This document shows positions 38,538-47,828 of a stretch of DNA of 64,000 nt, piece after piece (within the stretch, counting starts at the first letter, position 1; every line of letters begins with the position of its first letter). Source of the stretch: Gottfriedia solisilvae (GTDB taxonomy: Bacteria > Bacillota > Bacilli > Bacillales > Bacillaceae_G); contig NZ_NETJ01000002.1 in assembly GCF_002128405.1 (NCBI RefSeq), positions 62,001-126,000 on the forward strand. Direction: 5' to 3'. Under the pieces are notes generated by a model. That model made no database searches. It was not told the origin of the DNA and saw only the letters and a program-made list of their open reading frames with translations. The position numbers were made by a program, and so were the translations under genes.

Positions 38538-39524
38538 TTATGACACGATGTGACAAGCCACTTGATGGTTTTGAGCAGAAATTTTCAACTCTGGTGCTTG
38601 CGATTTACAAATATCGATTGCGAAAGGACAGCGGGTATGAAAACGGCAACCACTTGGTGGATCAATCGGTGAAGGAACGTCACCAGTTAGAATAATTCGT
38701 TCTCTTTTCTGTACCGGATTTGGTACGGGTATGGCAGATAATAATGCTCTCGTATACGGATGTTGAGGCTGTTCGAAAATGGACTTTTTATCCGCGATTT
38801 CCACGACTTTGCCTAAATACATTACCATTACACGATCAGATATATGTCTCACAACTCCTAAATCATGTGAGATGAATAAGAAAGTTAAATTAAATTGTCG
38901 TTGTAGTGATTTTAACAAATTTAATACCTGAGCTTGAATAGATACATCAAGTGCAGAAACAGCTTCATCACAAATAATTAATTTTGGTTCAACTGCAAGA
39001 GCTCTAGCAATCCCAATTCGCTGACGCTGACCTCCACTAAATTCATGAGGATATCTTTCCATCGATTCCGGTCTTAAGCCAACATGACCTAGTAATTCCT
39101 CAATTCTATGTTTTCTATTTTCCTTTGGTACTACATTTTGAATGGCTAATGCCTCGTTAAGGATTTGTTCCACAGTCTGTCTTGGATTCAGTGAGGCAAA
39201 GGGATCTTGGAATATAACTTGTAAATCTTTTCTTACTTTTCGCATTTCTTTCTTACTTAAAGAAAGTAAATCTTTTTCTTGAAATTGAATAGTACCGCTA
39301 GTAGGTTCATCTAGTCGTAGGATCGCACGGCCAGTTGTTGATTTACCACAACCAGATTCACCAACAATACTTAACGTTTCACCTTGGTAGATGTCAAAGC
39401 TAATGTCATCAACAGCTTTTACATGATTAACGGTTCTTCCAAAAATTCCACCTTTGATTGGAAAATATTGCTTCAATTGATTTACGCTTAATAAAACCTT
39501 TTTCTCTTCAACTGTGATACTCAT
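38538..39524 (-). CDS. Opp/Dpp-type ABC transporter ATPase (OppF/DppF)
   Basis: A 328-residue ATPase. Walker [10 protein letters not shown], the Q loop, signature LSGGQ-like [10 protein letters not shown], Walker [14 protein letters not shown] and H loop ISHDLG are all present. The C-terminal oligopeptide/dipeptide segment has the cysteine-containing [14 protein letters not shown] and C-terminal CHIV, where some family members bind an iron-sulfur cluster. It follows the OppD-like gene with a TAATG overlap and closes the operon. Confidence 0.93.
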   Translation of the reverse strand: MSITVEEKKVLLSVNQLKQYFPIKGGIFGRTVNHVKAVDDISFDIYQGETLSIVGESGCGKSTTGRAILRLDEPTSGTIQFQEKDLLSLSKKEMRKVRKDLQVIFQDPFASLNPRQTVEQILNEALAIQNVVPKENRKHRIEELLGHVGLRPESMERYPHEFSGGQRQRIGIARALAVEPKLIICDEAVSALDVSIQAQVLNLLKSLQRQFNLTFLFISHDLGVVRHISDRVMVMYLGKVVEIADKKSIFEQPQHPYTRALLSAIPVPNPVQKRERIILTGDVPSPIDPPSGCRFHTRCPFAIDICKSQAPELKISAQNHQVACHIVS

Positions 39525-40549
39525 TATTCAACACCTACTTTCTCATGTAAAACAAATTCTCGATCCCACTGAACAGTATGCTTCCAACAGCTAACTTGTG
39601 TACTCTGATCAATATGTTGTAAATCAGGGACTATTTCTTCGCAAATTTTCTTTGCAAAAGCACAACGAGGAGCAAAGCTACACCCCTTAGGCATATTATA
39701 TGGGCTAGGAACAGTACCGGGAATCGTTGTTAATTCTTCCTGATCCATGTCTAAACGTGGTAAAGAGTTTAATAAACCAATCGTATAAGGATGTTTAGGA
39801 TTTTCAAATAGTTCTTTTGCTGTTGTATATTCAACAATTTTTCCAGCGTACATAACAGCAACACGGTCACATGATTCGTATACAACACCAAGGTCATGAG
39901 TGATTAAAATCACTGCAGTTCCGAATTCTTTTTGTAGATTTTTAATGAGTTCTAATATTTGTGCTTGAATGGTTACATCAAGAGCTGTCGTCGGTTCATC
40001 AGCAATCAATACCTCAGGATGACATGCAAGTGCCATTGCAATCATAACCCTTTGTCTCATTCCTCCACTTAGCTCGTGTGGCTCTTGTTTTGCCCTTTTT
40101 TCTGGAGAGGGGATTCCAACAAGCTTCAGCATATCTACAGCCTTTTGCCAAGCTTCTTTTTTTCCAAGGTTTTGATGAAGGCGGATCACTTCTGCAATTT
40201 GTTCGCCGACTGAATAAACGGGGTTCAATGATGTCATTGGCTCTTGAAAGATCATAGAAATTTCATTGCCACGGATTGAGCGCATTTGTTTATCGGTTTT
40301 AGATAGTAAATCCTCACCTTTAAAGTAAATATTACCTCCAACAATTTTTCCAGGAGGTGAAGGGATTAATCTTAAAAGTGATAAGGAAGTAATACTTTTG
40401 CCACTTCCAGATTCACCGACGATTCCGAGTGTTTCACCTTTTTTTAATGAAAAACTGACTTTATTAACTGCTTTACTCGTTCCTTCATCTGTAAAAAAGT
40501 AGGTCTCGAGATCTTTAACTTCTAGTATGTTTTCGTTCACCTGTTTCAT
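39524..40549 (-). CDS. Opp/Dpp-type ABC transporter ATPase (OppD/DppD)
   Basis: A 341-residue ATPase with Walker A GESGSGKSI, signature LSGGMRQRVM, Walker B VLIADEPTTALD and H loop ITHDLG. The C-terminal segment GCSFAPRCAFAKKIC is the same cysteine region seen in the OppF partner. It pairs with the gene downstream as the heterodimeric motor. Confidence 0.93.
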   Translation of the reverse strand: MKQVNENILEVKDLETYFFTDEGTSKAVNKVSFSLKKGETLGIVGESGSGKSITSLSLLRLIPSPPGKIVGGNIYFKGEDLLSKTDKQMRSIRGNEISMIFQEPMTSLNPVYSVGEQIAEVIRLHQNLGKKEAWQKAVDMLKLVGIPSPEKRAKQEPHELSGGMRQRVMIAMALACHPEVLIADEPTTALDVTIQAQILELIKNLQKEFGTAVILITHDLGVVYESCDRVAVMYAGKIVEYTTAKELFENPKHPYTIGLLNSLPRLDMDQEELTTIPGTVPSPYNMPKGCSFAPRCAFAKKICEEIVPDLQHIDQSTQVSCWKHTVQWDREFVLHEKVGVE

Positions 40550-40561
40550 CTAAGTACCTCC

Positions 40562-41482
40562 TTAGTTTAAGTCAATTCGTTTATTAAAATATCGATATAG
40601 TACGTCAACAGCTAAGTTCATAAATACGAAGATGACAGAGGCGATTAAAACCCCACCTTGAACCATTGGTAAATCCCTTGTACGAATCGCATCAACTATT
40701 AATCTACCAAGTCCATTTATCGCAAAAACTGATTCTGTTAATACAGTACCACCAAGTAGGGCACCAAATTGAAGGCCAACAACTGTAATGACTGGGATTA
40801 ATGCATTTTTCAGTCCATGCTTGTAAATGATGATATGTTCTTTTAATCCTTTGGCTCTTGCAGTACGAATATAATCTTGTCGTACAACCTCCAACATGCT
40901 TGAGCGTGTCATTCTGGCAACAATTGCCGCACCACCTGCTCCGAGTGTAATGGCAGGTAGAATCATATGCTGAATCGTTCCCCAACCTGCAACCGGAAAT
41001 ATATGAAGGTTAACAGAGAAAAAATAGATTAGCATGAGTCCAAACCAAAAACTAGGTAAAGAGATTCCTAATAGTGCAATAATCATAATCGAAATATCTG
41101 CCATCGAATATTGCTTAGTAGCTGATATAATACCGGCGATCATACCAAGAACAACTGTAATCAAAATGCTTGCAAGTGCAAGTTGTAATGTAATAGGAAG
41201 TCGGATCATAATCTCGTCTAAAACAGGTCGATTATTACGAAGGGATTCGCCGAAATCACCTTGAATTGCGTGAAATACATAATCAAAATATTGGTATATG
41301 ATTGGACGATCCAATCCAAGTTCATGACGGACCATTTCAATTGTTTGTTTTGTTGCACCTTCACCTGCAAGAAGTGTAGCAGGGTCTCCAGGAACCATCT
41401 GCATAATAAGAAAAACGACTAAACTTACTCCGAGTAAAACAGGTATTGTTTGTAAGATTCTTCTAATAATGAATAGTAACAT
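40562..41482 (-). CDS. Opp/Dpp-type ABC transporter permease (OppB/DppB)
   Basis: A 306-residue permease with six predicted helices. The N-terminal FIIRRILQTIPVLLGVSLVVFLIMQMVPGDPA signature and the EAA loop (VRQDYIRTARAKGLKEHIIIYKHGLKNALIPVITV) are typical of the DppB group. It lies between the OppC-like and OppD-like genes in one operon. Confidence 0.93.
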   Translation of the reverse strand: MLLFIIRRILQTIPVLLGVSLVVFLIMQMVPGDPATLLAGEGATKQTIEMVRHELGLDRPIIYQYFDYVFHAIQGDFGESLRNNRPVLDEIMIRLPITLQLALASILITVVLGMIAGIISATKQYSMADISIMIIALLGISLPSFWFGLMLIYFFSVNLHIFPVAGWGTIQHMILPAITLGAGGAAIVARMTRSSMLEVVRQDYIRTARAKGLKEHIIIYKHGLKNALIPVITVVGLQFGALLGGTVLTESVFAINGLGRLIVDAIRTRDLPMVQGGVLIASVIFVFMNLAVDVLYRYFNKRIDLN

Positions 41483-41494
41483 TCGCTTTCCTCC

Positions 41495-42397
41495 TTATTT
41501 TTTCATTCTAGGATCAAGTGCATCTCTTAAACCATCACCAAAAATATTAAAGCCAAGTACTAGAGTTGATATCGCAATTCCCGGGAATAAAGCAATGTGT
41601 GGTGCACTAAATAAATAATCTCTTCCACTACTTAACATTGCACCCCATTCAGGTGATGGCGGTTGTGCGCCTAAACCAAGATAAGATAAACCTGCTGCTG
41701 ATAGAATAGCGGTAGCTAAACGAAGAGTAGCTTGGACGATTACCGGTGATAGAATATTCGGAAAAATATGTTTAATGATAATTGTTAAATCCGTTGCACC
41801 TAAAGCACGTATGGCATCTATATATTCAAGCTTTCTAACTGATAGAGTTGAACCACGTACAATTCGAGCAAACATCGGAATTGAAAATACACCAACTGCT
41901 ACCATTACATTGATTAAACTAGGTCCAAGTGCACTAATAATAGCTAATGCCAGTAAGATTCCAGGGAAAGCAAGTAGTACATCAACGATTCGCATAATAA
42001 TCGTATCCATCCATTTTCCGTAGTATCCAGCCAATAAACCTAGGATAATTCCGATGGCTGCCCCGAAGAATACGGATACAAACCCAACTGTTAATGAAAG
42101 TCGACTCCCAAATATTAATCTACTTAATATGTCTCTTCCTTTATCATCAGTACCCATCCAATGATCGAGCGAAGGGGGCTGGAGTTTGTTTACTAAATCA
42201 ATTTTAAAAGGATCCTGTGGAGAAATGATTGGTGCGAAGATAGCAACTAAAATATAAAACAGTACAATATATCCACCAATCAGTGCCAATTTATTTCTCT
42301 TAAACTTCTTATAAAAGGCTTTCCAGCGTTTTAGTTTTTGAGATTCTTTTTTTACAATAGTCATTTCAGATTGATTCATAGCGATCTCTGGCTTCAT
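41495..42397 (-). CDS. Opp/Dpp-type ABC transporter permease (OppC/DppC)
   Basis: A 300-residue permease. After a cytoplasmic N-terminal segment the OppC_N helix (LALIGGYIVLFYILVAIFAPIISPQDP) is followed by GTDDKGRDILSRLIFGSRLSL and the EAA loop (VRKLEYIDAIRALGATDLTIIIKHIFPN). ATG 42397 with AAAGGAGG upstream is preferred over the in-frame ATG 42433. First gene of the ABC operon, divergent from the first binding-protein gene and sharing its promoter region. Confidence 0.92.
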   Translation of the reverse strand: MKPEIAMNQSEMTIVKKESQKLKRWKAFYKKFKRNKLALIGGYIVLFYILVAIFAPIISPQDPFKIDLVNKLQPPSLDHWMGTDDKGRDILSRLIFGSRLSLTVGFVSVFFGAAIGIILGLLAGYYGKWMDTIIMRIVDVLLAFPGILLALAIISALGPSLINVMVAVGVFSIPMFARIVRGSTLSVRKLEYIDAIRALGATDLTIIIKHIFPNILSPVIVQATLRLATAILSAAGLSYLGLGAQPPSPEWGAMLSSGRDYLFSAPHIALFPGIAISTLVLGFNIFGDGLRDALDPRMKK

Positions 42398-42467
42398 TGT
42401 AGTTCCTCCTTTTCTTTCATTAAATTTATTCAAAATAAGAATTGAAGTAAATATGAAGTGGAAAAGC

Positions 42468-42531
42468 AGTAAAGATATTAAAAAAACGAGTAAAGATTCT
42501 GAAAATATAAAATTTTGTTTTTTTTTATAAT
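42468..42531 (+). promoter_or_regulatory. Promoter of first binding-protein gene with 21-bp direct repeats
   Basis: AGTAAAGAT occurs at 42468-42476 and again at 42489-42497, 21 bp apart; a weaker GTAAATAT lies at 42447. A TATAAT is at 42526-42531, 36 bp from the G of the proximal repeat. The same geometry recurs at 45848-45910 and 47724-47786. AAGATTCTGAAAATA (42493-42507) also resembles a CodY box with three mismatches. Confidence 0.65.
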
Positions 42532-42602
42532 TTGATTAAGCCTGATGTACTCATTACAAAAAACTGGAGAAACAAAGGCAAGTATGAAATGGAGGAATCA
42601 AA

Positions 42603-44159
42603 ATGAGAAAGAAAACGGTTGGATTATTATTTGCATCACTATTAACAGTCTCGTCTGTTTTATCAGCTTGTACATCAGATAAAACAAGCAGCAATGCATC
42701 GGGAACAAAAGCGCAAGCAGGAGGAACATTAGTTGTTGCACGACTATCCGATGCGACGACATTAGATCCGCATTTCATTACAGATATCCCTTCTGCAAAT
42801 GTTGTGTATGAAAAGGTGTATGAAACATTAGTTGTTCCAGATAAAAATATGGAACCACAGCCTTTACTTGCAAAAGAGTGGAAGCAGCTTGATGACGTAA
42901 CTTGGGAGTTTAAACTACAAGAAGGTGTGAAATTTCATGATGGAGCGCCATTTAATGCAGATGCAGTAAAAACAAATTTTGAAAGACTACTAGACCCAAA
43001 AACAGCTTCACCTCAAGCTGGTAAATTAGAAATGATTAAAGAAATTAAAGTAATCGATGAAACAACAGTACAATTTGTATTGAAATATCCATATGCTCCA
43101 CTATTATCAATTCTTGAAAGTAATGAGGGTAGTATCATTAGTCCTAAATCGATTAAAGAGAACAGTGATAAAATTGGACAAAATCCAGTAGGAACAGGGC
43201 CATTTGTCTTCGATTCTTGGAAATCTGGTGAAGAAATTACGATATCAAAAAATAAGGATTATTGGGGAAATAAACCAAAAATTGATGGAGTTGTTTTTAA
43301 AGTTGTACCTGAGGATGCGACGAGGATTGCAATGATTGAAACTGGTGAAGCACATGTAACAGATCAAGTACCAGTAACGGAAATTGAAAGAATAGAAGCA
43401 TCAGACACAATGGACTTATACAGAACAGACGGACTTGCTGTTGAATACTTAAGTTTCAATACGAAGAAAAAACCATTTGATGATATTCGAGTTCGAAAAG
43501 CAGTAGCACATGCAATTGAGGTCGATGCAATTATTAAAGGGGTTTATAACGATATTGGTACAAAGGCTAATTCTACAATGAGTCCAAAGGTATTCGGATA
43601 TGATCCAACAATTAAAGGATACGAATACGATATTAATGAAGCGAAAAAATTATTAGAAGAAGCTGGGGTAAAAGACGGCTTAGAATTTACATTAACAACA
43701 AGTGATCGTAAAGAAAGAATTAATATGGCAGAAGTTATTCAGTCACAATTAAAAGGAATTGGCATCAAAGTGAAAATTCAAGTTCTAGAATATGGAGCTT
43801 ATATTGAAGCAACAGCAAAAGGCGAACATCAAGTTTCAATCGGTGGTTGGGGAAATGCAACCGGAGATGGAGACTATAATCAATATAATCTTTTCAATAG
43901 TAAATCACAAGGTGCAGCGGGTAACAGTGCATTCTATAGTAATCCCGAAGTAGATCAATTAATTGAATCAGCTCGTAAAGAATCTGATAGCGAAAAACGT
44001 AAGGCATTATATTCTGAAGCACAAAAAATTGAAAGAGAAGATGTACCATATGTACCAATTCGTAACTACGAACATTTAGCTGTATATGGAAAATCCGTTA
44101 ATGGTTTATGGTTAAACCCTGCAAACTATTTAATGCTTGAAGATATTACAGTCAAATAA
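42603..44159 (+). CDS. Opp/Dpp-type extracellular substrate-binding lipoprotein 1
   Basis: A 518-residue SBP_bac_5 protein. The signal peptide ends in lipobox LSAC (Cys about 23). The ligand domain includes WEFKLQEGVKFHDGAPFNADAVK, VGTGPFVFDSWKSGEEITI and the late DVPYVPIRNYEHLAVYG. It would deliver ligand to the divergent ABC permease. Paralogous to the second binding protein at 45957. GGAGGAATCAAA precedes the ATG. Peptide is the usual ligand of the family, but the surrounding amidohydrolases suggest something else. Confidence 0.93.
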   Translation: MRKKTVGLLFASLLTVSSVLSACTSDKTSSNASGTKAQAGGTLVVARLSDATTLDPHFITDIPSANVVYEKVYETLVVPDKNMEPQPLLAKEWKQLDDVTWEFKLQEGVKFHDGAPFNADAVKTNFERLLDPKTASPQAGKLEMIKEIKVIDETTVQFVLKYPYAPLLSILESNEGSIISPKSIKENSDKIGQNPVGTGPFVFDSWKSGEEITISKNKDYWGNKPKIDGVVFKVVPEDATRIAMIETGEAHVTDQVPVTEIERIEASDTMDLYRTDGLAVEYLSFNTKKKPFDDIRVRKAVAHAIEVDAIIKGVYNDIGTKANSTMSPKVFGYDPTIKGYEYDINEAKKLLEEAGVKDGLEFTLTTSDRKERINMAEVIQSQLKGIGIKVKIQVLEYGAYIEATAKGEHQVSIGGWGNATGDGDYNQYNLFNSKSQGAAGNSAFYSNPEVDQLIESARKESDSEKRKALYSEAQKIEREDVPYVPIRNYEHLAVYGKSVNGLWLNPANYLMLEDITVK

Positions 44160-44179
44160 TTACTAGATATACATGGAAA

Positions 44180-44206
44180 GGCAGCATAAGTTTAATATGC
44201 TGTCTT
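44180..44206 (+). terminator. Hairpin after the first binding-protein gene
   Basis: GGCAGCATA and TATGCTGTC pair (one wobble) around a short loop, followed by TTCTCAGTTT. It is likely a partial terminator between the binding protein and the amidohydrolase. Confidence 0.55.
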
Positions 44207-44296
44207 CTCAGTTTATTGAGCATTTTTTTGGACATGCCGCAAGTTTGTTGATGAAAAAAGATAAATTGAAAATGAAACCTTGAAAAGGAGATTAAG

Positions 44297-45769
44297 ATGA
44301 AAACAAAGCTTAAAGGTCGATATGTCATTGCTTTTAATGGTGAGTATCACGTTATGTTAGAACATGCAGAAGTCGTTTACGAAAATGATACGATCATTTA
44401 TGTGGGAAAGAATTATGATGCAGAGGTTTCTGAGGTGATCGATACTGGCAACGCGGTCATTAGTCCAGGATTTATTGATTTAAATGCGTTAGGTGATATT
44501 GATCATGATATTTTACATTTAGAAGCGAGTGTTACAAGACAAAAAAATCTACTTTGGTCTAAAGAATATATCGAAAAAGGACATAGTGAATGGATGACTG
44601 CAGAGGAGGAAGAATTTAAGTCTCTTTATGCGTATTCTCAACTCATTCTTCATGGAATCACAACGGCGATGCCAATTACTTCTGTTTTTTATAAAAAGTG
44701 GGCCGAAACATATGAAGAATTAGCTGCTGCTGCAAAACATGCTGCTAATTTAGGTTTAAGAATTTATCTTGGTCCAAGTTATCAATGTGGGATTCGAGTT
44801 GTTGAACCGGATGGAACGATAAGAATGCATTGGGATGAGAAAGAGGGAGAAGCGGGTCTTGAGAGAGCGGTACAATTCATTGAAGAATTTGATGGTGGCT
44901 ATGATGGATTAGTTCGAGGTATGTTAGCTCCTGAAAGAGTTGAGTCTCAAACTGCAAATGTATTACTAAAGACAAAAGAATATAGTGAAGCATTAAATGT
45001 TCCAATCAAGCTTCATGCTGCTCAAGGTAGTTTTGAATTTAACACAATATTAAATGAACATGGTGTCACACCAATCAGATACTTATATAATTTAGGATTC
45101 CTTGGCAAAAAAACAGGGATTCCACATGCACATTTTGTGTCAGGGTATAGCGAAGCAAATTGTAATATTGATAATGATATTACTCTACTAAAAGAAACAA
45201 ACACAACAGTTATACATTGCCCATTGATTATCGGTAGACACGGATCTGTATTAGAGTCATTTGCAAAATATAAAAGGGAAGGAATCAATATAGCAATCGG
45301 TACAGATACATTTCCTCCCGATATATTTCAAAATGTAAGAACGGGAAGCATGCTCTCTCGTTTATTTGAAAAAGAGGTCGAAGGGTCAACTTATGCTGAC
45401 TTTTTTCGTTCTGTGACGCTCGATGCCGCAGCTTTTCTTGGACGGGATGATCTCGGCCGAATTGCCAAAGGTGCGAAGGCAGATTTGATTGCCATTGATT
45501 TGAATGGATTTCATATGGGGGTAATCGATGATCCTATTCGAACAATGTTTGTCAGTGCAACAGGCAGAGATGTGAAATTATCAATCATTAATGGCAAAAT
45601 CGTCATGAAGGACCAACAGATTCCAAATGTAGATTTAGAAGAATTGCAGGAAAAAGGGCAAGTTTATTTTGAAAAGATGAGAAATGGATATATGGAAAGA
45701 GATTACCAACAGCTGCCAGAAGATGAATTGTTTAAACCATCTTTTCAAACTGTCAAAGCGATTGAATAA
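44297..45769 (+). CDS. Amidohydrolase-family protein lacking the usual HxH motif
   Basis: A 490-residue COG0402-type protein (chlorohydrolase/deaminase relatives). The composite beta sandwich and barrel are recognisable: VISPGFIDLNALGDIDHD, KLHAAQGS (metal or substrate His), PHAHFVSGY, IGTDTFPPD (the conserved Asp) and the late KGAKADLIAID. The position where relatives have GFIDxHxH reads GFIDLNALGD, so the first two metal ligands are missing or shifted. It may use a different metal site or be non-catalytic. The substrate is unknown. AAAAGGAG precedes ATG 44297. Confidence 0.8.
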   Translation: MKTKLKGRYVIAFNGEYHVMLEHAEVVYENDTIIYVGKNYDAEVSEVIDTGNAVISPGFIDLNALGDIDHDILHLEASVTRQKNLLWSKEYIEKGHSEWMTAEEEEFKSLYAYSQLILHGITTAMPITSVFYKKWAETYEELAAAAKHAANLGLRIYLGPSYQCGIRVVEPDGTIRMHWDEKEGEAGLERAVQFIEEFDGGYDGLVRGMLAPERVESQTANVLLKTKEYSEALNVPIKLHAAQGSFEFNTILNEHGVTPIRYLYNLGFLGKKTGIPHAHFVSGYSEANCNIDNDITLLKETNTTVIHCPLIIGRHGSVLESFAKYKREGINIAIGTDTFPPDIFQNVRTGSMLSRLFEKEVEGSTYADFFRSVTLDAAAFLGRDDLGRIAKGAKADLIAIDLNGFHMGVIDDPIRTMFVSATGRDVKLSIINGKIVMKDQQIPNVDLEELQEKGQVYFEKMRNGYMERDYQQLPEDELFKPSFQTVKAIE

Positions 45770-45847
45770 ATCAGTTCAAGACATTTGAAATGACAAAAAC
45801 ATGATGAAATCGAAATCATATTGACGAGAGTAAACGAATTGAAATTG

Positions 45848-45910
45848 GTAAAGAAACTGAAAAAGATAGTAAAGATTTTCGAAAATAATATTCTGAATAT
45901 TTTATATAAT
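45848..45910 (+). promoter_or_regulatory. Promoter of second binding-protein gene with 21-bp direct repeats
   Basis: GTAAAGA starts at 45848 and again at 45869, 21 bp apart, and TATAAT is at 45905-45910, 36 bp after the proximal G. AATATTCTGAATATT (45887-45901) matches the CodY consensus at 13 of 15 positions and lies between the repeat and the -10 box, a repressing position. Confidence 0.65.
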
Positions 45911-45956
45911 TAGATAAATATTGAGGTTGCAAAATAAAAGCAGGGGGTCGAAGTCC

Positions 45957-47522
45957 ATGAAATTCAAACGTGAGATTGGAAAGATTTTTCTTGTACTGAT
46001 TATGGCTATTATTTTAACTGGATGTTCATCTAATGAAAATGTAGGCACAAAAGCAAATGACCCGAACAAAAATTCAAATGAAGGAGGAACTTTAGTCATC
46101 GCTCGACTATCAGATGCTGAGAACTTGGACCAGCAGTTTATGTCCACTATTAATGCTGCGAGTGTTACACATCATAAAGTTTATGAAGGACTCGTGCAAC
46201 GAGATAAAAATAATGAAATTCAGCCAATGCTAGCAGAAGAGTGGAAACAACTGAATGATACAACTTGGGAATTTAAACTAAAACATGATGTTAAGTTTCA
46301 TGATGGCACTCCTTTTAATGCTTCTGCCGTAAAAAAGACGTTTGATAGATTACTAGATCCAAATGTAGCTTCACCTAGAGCGGTCGTTTTAAAAATGGTA
46401 AAAGAAATAAAAGTGATAGATGAGTATACAGTTCAATTTATATTAAAAGAGCCTTTCTCACCATTACTTTCGATTTTAGCCAATCATGAAGGAGGTATTA
46501 TTAGTCCAAAGACAATTGATCAATACGGTAAAGAAATTATTCAAGAACCGAATGGAACGGGTCCTTTTAAGTTTCAATCATGGTCACCAGGACAAGAAAT
46601 TACATTAGTTAAAAACACTGATTATTGGGCAGATGAGCCAAAAGTTAACAAAGTAGTCTTCAAAGTTGTTCCTGAAGATTCTACAAGGATTTCAATGATC
46701 GAAACAGGTGAAGCACATATTGCTGAACCACTTCCAGTAGCAGTTATGGAACAAGTAGAGTCATCACAAGCAATGGATATTTATCGAAGTGAAGGCTATG
46801 GAACAGAATATATCGGGTTTAATGTGACGAAAAAACCATTTAATGATGTTCGAGTTCGTAAAGCAATTGCTCATGCAGTTGAAATGGATTCAATCATAAA
46901 AGGAGTATTTAATGATGTTGGTGTAAAAGCAAACTCATTAATGGGATCAAAAGTATTTGGATATGACGAAAAGCTAAAAGCCTATGAGTATAACTTAAAA
47001 GAGGCCAAGAAATTAATGGCTGAAGCAGGATATGCAAAAGGCTTTGAAGCAACAATTTTAACGATGGATAGTAAAGAAAGAGTGAACTTAGCAGAGGTTT
47101 TACAATCGCAGTTAATTGGGATTGGGATTCATCTAAAGGTTCAGGTTATGGAATATGGCTCGTTTGTTGAAAAAGTAAATAGTGGACAATCAGAAATGTT
47201 CATCATTAGTTGGAGAAATGCAACAGGCGATGCGGATTATAACCAATATAATCTGTTTCATACAGACTCCCAAGGAGGAGCAGGAAACACGTTTTTTTAT
47301 AGCAATCAAAAGGTCGATGACTTAATTAATGCTGCCCGTAAAGAAAAAGATGAAGAAAAACGAAAAGAATTTTATGCAGAGGCTCAGGAAATTGAAATGA
47401 ATGACACACCTTATATACCTGTTAGAGTAATTGAAAATGTCGCTGCAGTAGCAAAAGATGTAAAAGGATTTTCAATCAGTCCTTCTGGTTATTTAGAAAT
47501 CAATGATGTTGCAATTAAATAA
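45957..47522 (+). CDS. Opp/Dpp-type extracellular substrate-binding lipoprotein 2
   Basis: A 521-residue SBP_bac_5 lipoprotein with lipobox LTGC (Cys about 22). It aligns throughout with the protein at 42603 (for example WEFKLKHDVKFHDGTPFNASAVK against WEFKLQEGVKFHDGAPFNADAVK), so the two arose by duplication. Two binding proteins feeding one permease would broaden ligand range. ATG 45957 follows AGGGGG; in-frame codons from 45921 precede that site and are not used. Confidence 0.92.
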   Translation: MKFKREIGKIFLVLIMAIILTGCSSNENVGTKANDPNKNSNEGGTLVIARLSDAENLDQQFMSTINAASVTHHKVYEGLVQRDKNNEIQPMLAEEWKQLNDTTWEFKLKHDVKFHDGTPFNASAVKKTFDRLLDPNVASPRAVVLKMVKEIKVIDEYTVQFILKEPFSPLLSILANHEGGIISPKTIDQYGKEIIQEPNGTGPFKFQSWSPGQEITLVKNTDYWADEPKVNKVVFKVVPEDSTRISMIETGEAHIAEPLPVAVMEQVESSQAMDIYRSEGYGTEYIGFNVTKKPFNDVRVRKAIAHAVEMDSIIKGVFNDVGVKANSLMGSKVFGYDEKLKAYEYNLKEAKKLMAEAGYAKGFEATILTMDSKERVNLAEVLQSQLIGIGIHLKVQVMEYGSFVEKVNSGQSEMFIISWRNATGDADYNQYNLFHTDSQGGAGNTFFYSNQKVDDLINAARKEKDEEKRKEFYAEAQEIEMNDTPYIPVRVIENVAAVAKDVKGFSISPSGYLEINDVAIK

Positions 47523-47723
47523 TCGACAGACAAATCTCAAATTCTCACTTTTTCATTGCTTTCATCTTTTTTGTGGTGATTATTGCAATCATAAGAATTA
47601 ACTTAACAGGGTGGTCTCATTGTTTTCTATTAGTCTGACATTTATTTTTTGTACGTAGTTAATGCACTGAAAGTTCATCTTTTTATAGGTGAACTTTTCT
47701 ACGCTAGTAAATGCTTACAAATA
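47523..47723 (+). other. Intergenic stretch with one terminator and no gene
   Basis: No ORF with a ribosome site was found. AAAGTTCATC and GGTGAACTTTT (47670-47699) form the only clear hairpin. The part after 47700 belongs to the next promoter. Confidence 0.6.
47670..47699 (+). terminator. Terminator after second binding-protein gene
   Basis: AAAGTTCATC pairs with GGTGAACTTTT around TTTTTATA, then CT-rich sequence. Confidence 0.65.
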
Positions 47724-47786
47724 GTAAAAATAACATAAAAATGTGTAAATATCCTGAAATGATTTCATTTTTATTAGATTTATAAT
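47724..47786 (+). promoter_or_regulatory. Promoter of the deaminase trio with 21-bp direct repeats
   Basis: GTAAAAAT starts at 47724 and GTAAATAT at 47745, 21 bp apart; TATAAT is at 47781-47786, 36 bp after the proximal G. The proximal box continues CCTGAAA, like TCTGAAA at 42498. This is the third promoter with identical spacing. Confidence 0.65.
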
Positions 47787-47828
47787 GGAATAGATACAAA
47801 TATAAATTGGAATGGAAGGGTGATTAGA

